DNA of 11,479 nt from Scytonema sp. UIC 10036 (GTDB taxonomy: Bacteria; Cyanobacteriota; Cyanobacteriia; Cyanobacteriales; Nostocaceae), in the NCBI RefSeq assembly GCF_009725235.1, contig NZ_WJFC01000309.1:1-11479 (forward strand), given 5' to 3'. Numbering within the stretch: position 1 is the first letter of the stretch; the number at the start of each line of letters is the position of its first letter. Position numbers and translations under genes: made by a program. The notes below the pieces were generated by a model. The model was not told where the DNA came from. It made no database searches and saw only the letters and a list, made by a program, of their open reading frames with translations. Shown here in pieces: positions 6,784 to 11,479 of this stretch.

Positions 6784-6878
6784 GATTGTAATAAATTTTT
6801 ATAAATATAATTTTCATCTTAGTATACAATTTTTTCCTATGCGATCTCAAAAAACTTAAGTCAATTAAACTCTCTTAG

Positions 6879-6941
6879 CTCTGCGTCCTCTGCGGTTTCA
6901 ACGTAATTTATTTAACCGTAACAGACGCAGAGTACGCAGAG
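6879..6941. repeat. Inverted repeat of the 'CTCTGCG' cyanobacterial type
   Basis: CTCTGCGTCCTCTGCG (6879-6894) pairs with CGCAGAGTACGCAGAG (6926-6941) with one mismatch in 16 bp, around a 31-base spacer. Each arm is itself a near-repeat of CTCTGCG. Similar sequence (CTCTTTGCGCCTTTGCGG) occurs at 5142-5160. I recall such elements scattered between genes in many filamentous cyanobacteria; here it lies upstream of the sensor gene, which reads away from it. Confidence 0.75.
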
Positions 6942-6950
6942 GAGAAAAAG

Positions 6951-7085
6951 GAAGTCACACAAATTGGAGACATCCTTATACACGCTGGCAAACTAACGGT
7001 TTCTGGTAAAAATGCTTCGGATGCTAAACCCTATCAAGAAAAAGATGTAGAGCAAGCTATAAACGAAGTAGAGGAGAGGCAATAG
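6951..7085 (+). pseudogene. C-terminal remnant of an unidentified gene
   Basis: An open frame ending in TAG at 7083-7085 reads EVTQIGDILIHAGKLTVSGK, then NASDAKPYQEKDVEQAINEVEERQ. Base use and the charged, helical ending look coding. The frame is open back to TAG at 6876, but the upstream part is the CTCTGCG repeat and has no ATG or GTG, so the original 5' part seems to have been replaced by that repeat. I do not recognise the family. It ends 15 bp before the orphan HicB and may once have been its operon partner, but it does not look like a HicA toxin. Confidence 0.4.
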
Positions 7086-7100
7086 CAGAGAAGCAAGGAG

Positions 7101-7319
7101 ATGAGTAAACTTAAATATCAAATGTTGATTCAATGGTCAGAAGAAGATAGTTCCTTTTTGGTGGGATTTCCTGATTTTTCTGGGCAATGTTGGCGGACTC
7201 ATGGGGATAGCTATGAGGAAGCAGTGGCAAATGGTATTGAAGCCCTAGAATCTTTAATTATGGCTTATGAAGCAACAGGTGAACCATTGCCAGAACCAAA
7301 GGTTAACAAAGCGGTTTGA
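7101..7319 (+). CDS. HicB-family antitoxin-like protein, orphan short form
   Basis: The 72-residue protein shows the HicB fold signature: YQMLIQWSEEDSSFLVGFPD (7-26), then FSGQCWRTHGDSYEEAVANGIEALE (26-50). There is no C-terminal helix-turn-helix or ribbon-helix-helix, so it is the short form that binds a partner but probably not DNA. No HicA toxin gene is next to it. AAGGAG lies immediately against the ATG (7095-7100), too close to serve it well; GAGAAG a few bases further up may be the ribosome site, or translation may begin at the second Met (7122). It converges with the PIN toxin gene, leaving only ten bases between the two stops. Confidence 0.8.
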   Translation: MSKLKYQMLIQWSEEDSSFLVGFPDFSGQCWRTHGDSYEEAVANGIEALESLIMAYEATGEPLPEPKVNKAV

Positions 7320-7329
7320 ATCAGGTAGG

Positions 7330-7779
7330 TTAGGATTCTGATGCGATTGTTCTTGGATCGATGGCAGTGATTTCAGAAAACCGCTTAAAGTCGTCTGTGT
7401 TAAAGGTCAGTAGATAGACCAGGTTATGGTTAATCATAGCGGCAACCAACCTTGTATCGTGCGCTTGTTTGCCCATGACTTGATATTTTGTGACCAAATT
7501 TTCCCATGTATAGAAAATTGTTGGCGTATCGGGACATAACACAAAGATCCGTTTGAGTTTTCTAGTTGCTCTTTGAGCTTCATCTACTGTCAAGCCCAAA
7601 CCATTGCTTGCTAGAGGGCGCGTAGCAACTGCCCAAAACTCAATCAAGTTCTGTGGGATGATGCAAAGCTTTTCACTTTGTTTTCGCAGTATGATGAACG
7701 CTCTACGGACATCAGTATGCATCGGACTACTCTTTTGCACTAGACGTACAAGTACGTTTGTATCAACAAGATAACTCAT
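7330..7779 (-). CDS. VapC-like PIN-domain toxin (probable ribonuclease)
   Basis: The 149-residue PIN-domain protein is complete. The acidic active-site residues expected for a metal-dependent RNase are D6 (LVDTNVLVRL), E47 (NLIEFWAVATRP), D108 (AHDTRLVAAM) and D129/D130 (TFNTDDF). The ending 'ITAIDPRTI' is also family-typical. Its ATG overlaps the stop of the upstream antitoxin gene (ATGA, 7776-7779), so the pair is co-transcribed and coupled. Length is normal. PIN toxins usually cut tRNA or rRNA; the target of this one cannot be deduced. The partner is of the HicB-like type rather than a classical VapB. Confidence 0.9.
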   Translation of the reverse strand: MSYLVDTNVLVRLVQKSSPMHTDVRRAFIILRKQSEKLCIIPQNLIEFWAVATRPLASNGLGLTVDEAQRATRKLKRIFVLCPDTPTIFYTWENLVTKYQVMGKQAHDTRLVAAMINHNLVYLLTFNTDDFKRFSEITAIDPRTIASES

Positions 7780-8141
7780 AATTGGCTATCTTCTCGTTCT
7801 CGATAAATACTCTCGCGGCTTATAGCTTCATCCGAAAGAGGTAGGGCTTTGCTGAAAAAGTCACTATTTGCCAAATCTATGAGTGCTGCTTCCCATTCCT
7901 CATCTGTTGCGGTTTCATAAAATGGCTTCTCCATAAGAGACATATTTCCATTCGAGCGTTCTTCTGAATTTACCTCAATGGTCACAAGTCTACCCGTTGC
8001 TAATTGCGATTCTAGGGCTGCTTGTGCGTTGGCGATCGCTTCTTCTTCTGTCCTACCCTCAACCGTTAAATTCGGTATTCCAACAACAGATGCAACGAAG
8101 CAGCTTTCAGATTGACTCCTAACAAATACCTGATATTGCAT
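7776..8141 (-). CDS. HicB-like antitoxin of the PIN toxin
   Basis: With the start at ATG 8139-8141 the protein has 121 residues. GGAGG (complement of 8150-8154) stands eight bases before this ATG; a TTG at 8171 ten codons upstream has no such support. Residues 1-50 form a HicB-like domain (YQVFVRSQSESCFVASVVGI, then 'VEGRTEEEAIANAQAALESQL'). A link follows, and then an acidic C-terminal tail (about 74-121: FYETATDEEWEAALIDLANS onward) of the kind that wraps around a toxin. The gene overlaps the PIN toxin by four bases in antitoxin-first order. It has no evident DNA-binding domain, so autoregulation, if any, would be unusual. Confidence 0.82.
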   Translation of the reverse strand: MQYQVFVRSQSESCFVASVVGIPNLTVEGRTEEEAIANAQAALESQLATGRLVTIEVNSEERSNGNMSLMEKPFYETATDEEWEAALIDLANSDFFSKALPLSDEAISRESIYREREDSQL

Positions 8142-8293
8142 CGTTCCAACCTCCAACTTCTTTGTAACCAACTATATTCTTTAAATCTAAACTTTGACTC
8201 ACCTTTCAATTTTCCTTAAACAAGGTTAGTAATGTTGGCACAAAGAACCAAAAATGATGTTACTTAGTAAAACTAGCACAAATGCTTACATAA

Positions 8294-9649
8294 TTATCGT
8301 TGACCTTTCAACACTAACTTCACACCCGTACCAGGAGCTAAAGTCACCCCCCGCCGTTTGGGAATCTCTGGTTTCTGGCTTGCTAGACTCATTTGATAGC
8401 GGGATATCATTGTGGCGAGAACTAACTTCATCTCGAACAATGCTAAAGCTTCGCCAATGCAACGGCGTATTCCACCTCCAAAGGGGTAAAACTCATAGGG
8501 AGTAAACTGCCTTTCTAAAAACCGCTCTGGCTTAAATTGTTCTGGTTCTGGATATAAATCTTCACGACGGTGGGTTAAGTAAATACATCCATAGAGCCTT
8601 GTACCTGGTTGTAACTGGTAGCCCATCAGTTCCACAGGTTCTTTCACGGCTCTAGGTACTGTTAGCATTGCAATTGGGTAAATCCGTAAAGCTTCGTTAC
8701 AAACTGCTGTAAGATAGGGCAAACGAACAATTTCCATTGGCTCTGGATTTGTCCCTAGAGCTTCTAGCTCATGAAGTAATTTGTCGTGGACGTTTGGTGC
8801 TCGATGTACCCAATACAGTGCCCAAGCAACTGCCGTAGCTGTGGTTTCATGACCTGCTATTAACAGCGTCATTAACTCGTCCCGCAATTGTTCATCTGTC
8901 ATTGCCTCGCCATCCTCATCTTGTGCTTGTAACAGCAATGTGAGAACGTCTGTACGTGAAGGATCGTGCTGTTGACGGCGCTCTTTGATTTCAGCAAACA
9001 AGAGCTTATTGATTTGCTGTTGTTTTCTAAGGAAGGAACCCCAAGGACTCCAAGCCCCTAAATCTTTTTGGAGAGATGGAAAAAAGAGCGAACCTGATGT
9101 GAAAGGAGACCGAAATTCATTTAATAAAGCAACGATGGATTCTTTAAGCTGACAAAAGCGTTCCCCTTCGTAAACCCCGAAAACGACATTGAGGATAACT
9201 TCTAGGGAAATTTCTTGCATGAGAGTACGTGCAATAAAGATTTGACCGGGAAGCAACTGGTTCATTGCTTTCTCAGTGAGTTCACAAATGCGTTTTCCAT
9301 AGGAGAACATCCGATCTCCATGAAAAGGTGGCATCAAAAGTTTGCGTTCCTTCCGATGGCGATCGCCTTCAAGCACAAATATAGAGCGATCTCCTGCTAC
9401 AGGTTGCAAAAGCCTGTTCGGAGGAGCGATAAATTTATTGTTCTGACCCGAAAAAATCTGCTGAAGTGCTTGGGGGTCGCTCACCAACAACAAACAGGAG
9501 TCGTTCCCAATCACTGGTGCATTGAAAATATCACCATAGCGTTCCTTAGCAGCATCCATATAACCCAGGGGGTTGGTAATCCACTGAATTTTCTGCAGCC
9601 ACTGAGGGGCTTGAGATCCATGGGGGAGTTTTCCTTTCGCTTGGGTCAT
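8294..9649 (-). CDS. Cytochrome P450, CYP110-like
   Basis: This complete 451-residue soluble P450 is a haem monooxygenase using O2 and two electrons, supplied in cyanobacteria by ferredoxin. Visible motifs: the C-helix pair 'GDRHRKERKLLMPPF' (95-109), the I-helix oxygen-activating AGHETT (265-270), the K-helix ExxR (E319-R322 in NEALRIYP), PERF (374-377), and the haem loop FGGGIRRCIG with the Cys ligand C397. The N-terminal 'LPHGSQAPQWLQKIQWITNP' and overall pattern match the cyanobacterial CYP110 family, members of which hydroxylate fatty acids or alkanes or modify terpenes; no terpene synthase or other pathway gene is nearby, so the substrate is unknown. ATG at 9647-9649 has only a weak Shine-Dalgarno sequence (ACAGAG). 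A Fur-box-like sequence lies 41 bp upstream. Confidence 0.93.
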   Translation of the reverse strand: MTQAKGKLPHGSQAPQWLQKIQWITNPLGYMDAAKERYGDIFNAPVIGNDSCLLLVSDPQALQQIFSGQNNKFIAPPNRLLQPVAGDRSIFVLEGDRHRKERKLLMPPFHGDRMFSYGKRICELTEKAMNQLLPGQIFIARTLMQEISLEVILNVVFGVYEGERFCQLKESIVALLNEFRSPFTSGSLFFPSLQKDLGAWSPWGSFLRKQQQINKLLFAEIKERRQQHDPSRTDVLTLLLQAQDEDGEAMTDEQLRDELMTLLIAGHETTATAVAWALYWVHRAPNVHDKLLHELEALGTNPEPMEIVRLPYLTAVCNEALRIYPIAMLTVPRAVKEPVELMGYQLQPGTRLYGCIYLTHRREDLYPEPEQFKPERFLERQFTPYEFYPFGGGIRRCIGEALALFEMKLVLATMISRYQMSLASQKPEIPKRRGVTLAPGTGVKLVLKGQR

Positions 9650-9689
9650 TTTACTCTGTAAAGTTGGCTATTTAAAACAATACCAATTA

Positions 9690-9702
9690 GATTATCATTA
9701 TC
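9690..9702 (-). promoter_or_regulatory. Fur-box-like sequence upstream of the P450 gene
   Basis: Read on the gene strand it is GATAATGATAATC, identical to the first 13 bases of the classical 19-base Fur consensus (two GATAAT hexamers plus C); the following bases, TAATTG, match the third hexamer poorly. It lies 41 bp before the P450 ATG, in the 68-bp gap after the upstream gene, which is where a promoter operator would be. AT-rich chance is not excluded. Confidence 0.4.
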
Positions 9703-9717
9703 TTTAAAAAACAGCCA

Positions 9718-10491
9718 TCAAGCTGATTTGAAGAAACGGATAATCTCGCGCACATGGTCTAAAAATTGCCCATCAGTCGAAAGCTGTGCTATAGCTTGTC
9801 GTGCCTCTCTTGCCAAACGTTCGTGTTCTGTCTGATTGGTAGCACGTAACTCTTCAATGTTAGCAGCAAGACGGGCTAGTTCTTTACGAGTTTCTTCTGT
9901 GTAAACTTGCTGATTCGCAGCTAAGGAGTAGGGCTGTTCTGGATTCAGTTGTTCTTCTAAGCGCTTCACAGTATCTTCAAGAGTAGTGAAGCGAGAACGG
10001 AGTTCCACTATATCTTGACGCGGATATGTCCATTCTTGGCGAATCATTGTCAACCTTGCATAGAGATACTCGTAAGCGCTTACAGCAGGACGCAATCCAG
10101 TCAATAACAATGCAGCACCAGAACCGATGTAACCGACGGCACTAATACCAGCCGCAGCAAGAACATAAAGAGCGATCGCTGACAGTAAGTGTAAAGCAAT
10201 AGCAACCAACAGCGATCGCTTAGCCAAAACCTTGACATACTCCAACTGTTTTTCATCCACTGGAATACCTTTTTCAGTGGATTGCGTAGCCTCCGCCAAA
10301 ACTTCTTTTGCTTGAAAATGCACGTTCCAAGGTACAGTTACAATCGCGAGCAGCCACCAAAAACTTGCACCACCAATAACCCAATCCAGGAAATTCCCAG
10401 TTGGTACATGAAACCATTGCAGTAAGCTAAAAACCAGCAGTACGAAAACCAAAACGCCAAGACTGGAACCGATAAAAAAGGTAAAATACAT
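9718..10491 (-). CDS. Membrane protein with four TM segments and a C-terminal coiled coil, function unknown
   Basis: The 257-residue protein has hydrophobic segments at about 5-25, 36-56, 93-113 and 115-135, and a conserved-looking linker (VTVPWNVHFQAKEVLAEA, 51-68) between the second and third. The C-terminal half is soluble and helical, with heptad patterns at about 160-185 (VELRSRFTTLEDTVKRLEEQL) and 200-235. Both halves suggest an inner- or thylakoid-membrane protein that forms oligomers through a cytoplasmic coiled coil. GGAGA (complement of 10501-10505) nine bases before the ATG fixes the start. I do not recognise the family with confidence; similar proteins are common in cyanobacteria as uncharacterised membrane proteins. 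The P450 gene starts 68 bp downstream on the same strand and may be partly co-transcribed. Confidence 0.85.
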   Translation of the reverse strand: MYFTFFIGSSLGVLVFVLLVFSLLQWFHVPTGNFLDWVIGGASFWWLLAIVTVPWNVHFQAKEVLAEATQSTEKGIPVDEKQLEYVKVLAKRSLLVAIALHLLSAIALYVLAAAGISAVGYIGSGAALLLTGLRPAVSAYEYLYARLTMIRQEWTYPRQDIVELRSRFTTLEDTVKRLEEQLNPEQPYSLAANQQVYTEETRKELARLAANIEELRATNQTEHERLAREARQAIAQLSTDGQFLDHVREIIRFFKSA

Positions 10492-10645
10492 TCTGTAATC
10501 TCTCCAATTACGCTATTCTCTACATCATTGCTGCGAATTGGAAGTCAAACAGAAATGCTTGTGATAGTTTTTCAACTGAATCCTGCAATCAATAGCGTGT
10601 CACAATTAGAGTGACCCAGTCAAATTTGTCATTTTTTGTTTATCT

Positions 10646-10710
10646 AACTACTAACCACTGTACCGGCGCAAGGCATTGCGCCTCTACTAACCACCAACAA
10701 CTAACCACTA
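10646..10710 (+). repeat. GGCGCAA hairpin flanked by CTAACCAC repeats
   Basis: GGCGCAA (10665-10671), loop GGCA, TTGCGCC (10676-10682), followed by TCTAC. This resembles the common cyanobacterial 'cgtagagacgc...gcgtctctac' intergenic element. On both sides stand short repeats of CTAACCAC (10651 region, 10687 region and 10700 region). It lies just after the lipoprotein gene, whose stop codon it touches, and could stop that transcript, though there is no T run on the minus strand. Confidence 0.65.
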
Positions 10711-11103
10711 ACGAATTAAATAACTCCGCCAAGAACCTTTAACCCCACTTTCAGGAAACAGTAAACGCCAAGTTTTACCTTCTCTTTGAAGTTGTAGGTA
10801 AAGCTCAAAAGGTTTTTGAGATTGTTTTATTTGCCGTTTTGGCAACTTGAACGCAAGATCGTAGGTTCCTCGAACGCGATAAGTGAGTAAGTTTTGAATC
10901 GTTAGGGATTGTTCTTCAGTAATTGACAGCCGATTAATTTCATATCCTTGAAAATTTAGATCGAGTTGTTCGCTGAGTCGTTGCTGAGTCTGTTCTACCT
11001 CAAGGGTAAGTGCTTTTTGAACGAGTTGGGATGTTGGTGCAAGTACACTCGTCGTACATGCACTTAGAAATCCCAACAGGATTAGGCTGACAATGAACCT
11101 CAT
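10708..11103 (-). CDS. Small predicted lipoprotein (131 aa), function unknown
   Basis: The N-terminus MRFIVSLILLGFLSACTTSV is a lipoprotein signal peptide: positive start, hydrophobic core, lipobox L13-S14-A15-C16. So C16 would be lipidated and the protein anchored to a membrane. The mature part has a helical section (VQKALTLEVEQTQQRLSEQL, 28-47) and then alternating strands (LLTYRVRGTYDLAFKLPKR, 72-90; PFELYLQLQREGKTWRLL, 98-115). The general shape resembles small secreted alpha+beta proteins of the cystatin/NTF2-like sort; that is only an impression. GAGGAG (complement of 11115-11120), 11 bases before the ATG, supports the start. The membrane-protein gene lies 216 bp downstream with a repeat hairpin between. 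Confidence 0.85.
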   Translation of the reverse strand: MRFIVSLILLGFLSACTTSVLAPTSQLVQKALTLEVEQTQQRLSEQLDLNFQGYEINRLSITEEQSLTIQNLLTYRVRGTYDLAFKLPKRQIKQSQKPFELYLQLQREGKTWRLLFPESGVKGSWRSYLIR

Positions 11104-11479
11104 TTTTATTCAGACTCCTCTATGTTCTTGTTAATCTGACAAGTTTTAATTGTTGCTTCCTGACTTACTTAGACAGCATAGGACAAAAAAGGCTTTCTCT
11201 GTGTAAAAATCACGCACTGATATATCAAGGTATTAACTTTGCATCTAACCAAAGACAAGAAAGGTAATTCCGTGTTGCTCCTATGTAATTTTATTGACTT
11301 AGGTAACGCTTCTTTAAGAAAAAAATATCCGGAAGACAAGACTTGAAGCCCGAATATTTGAATACAGTAGGACATTGCTGCTGAATCACCCGTTTTGTAA
11401 AGTTAATAGAAATTTTGATAAAAATATCACAATTTGAGAAAAAACCTGCGTAAAAACATTTAATAACCACGTTATTATT
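11104..11479. other. Intergenic right end, 376 bp, no gene
   Basis: AT-rich sequence upstream of the lipoprotein gene. A 68-codon minus-strand open frame at 11169-11375 has no ribosome site, unusual composition and no recognisable motif, and I do not regard it as a gene. The lipoprotein promoter should lie in the first 100-150 bases, but no clear boxes could be chosen. Nothing else is seen. Confidence 0.5.

Noticed and set aside
9215..9661. Plus-strand 148-codon open frame
   Set aside because: Opposite strand of the P450 N-terminal half; no recognisable protein features.
10599..10615. GTCAC-N7-GTGAC dyad as a CRP-type (SyCRP1) site
   Set aside because: The arms are in the reverse order compared with TGTGA-N6-TCACA and the spacing is 7, so it does not fit; the five-base arms may be chance.
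11169..11375. Minus-strand 68-codon open frame
   Set aside because: No ribosome site, odd composition and no motif; it lies where the lipoprotein promoter should be.

Overview
The window is most likely from a cyanobacterium, probably a filamentous one of the Nostocales type. The octamer GCGATCGC (the cyanobacterial HIP1 palindrome) occurs ten times in 11.5 kb: starting at 2315, 2574, 4561, 4588, 5606, 6307, 8032, 9359, 10172 and 10212. There are tandem purine-rich heptamers of the STRR kind at 4925-4959, a CYP110-like cytochrome P450, several toxin-antitoxin genes, and long gaps between genes filled with small inverted repeats. The genus cannot be told from the sequence alone.

Left part (1-3305): AT-rich and gene-poor. 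The first 248 bases hold the start of a gene running off the left edge, possibly a pore-forming (MACPF/SNTX-like) protein. Next is a DUF4407 membrane/coiled-coil protein (639-1981, minus) whose two halves lie in different frames, joined at a run of nine A on the coding strand. About 1.3 kb without a clear gene follows; it holds a dyad at 2418-2442 and a MITE-like element at about 2841-3197 with 18-bp inverted ends and a 35-bp direct repeat.

Middle part (3306-8171): a graveyard and toxin-antitoxin zone. It has a detached PD-(D/E)XK nuclease domain (3306-3809), a complete Gp49/HigB-type toxin with XRE antitoxin (3866-4527), a small conserved protein (4623-4829), a repeat-rich gap (4830-5225), and a VapC/PIN tail (5226-5324) fused directly onto the cut-off end of a dCache-HAMP sensor (5308-6783). 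These are followed by a C-terminal remnant of an unknown gene (6951-7085), an orphan HicB (7101-7319), and a complete two-gene module pairing a HicB-like antitoxin with a PIN toxin (8141 down to 7330).

Right part (8294-11103): ordinary intact minus-strand genes. They are a CYP110-like P450 preceded by a Fur-box-like sequence, a membrane protein with a long coiled coil, and a small lipoprotein. The three may be read one after another, but the gaps (68 and 216 bp) and a repeat hairpin in the second gap argue against one simple operon.

No RNA gene, CRISPR array or complete insertion sequence was seen. The most unusual points are the frameshifted DUF4407 gene with an inserted coiled coil, the sensor/PIN deletion junction at a HIP1-like core, the HicB-PIN pairing, and the candidate iron box before the P450.
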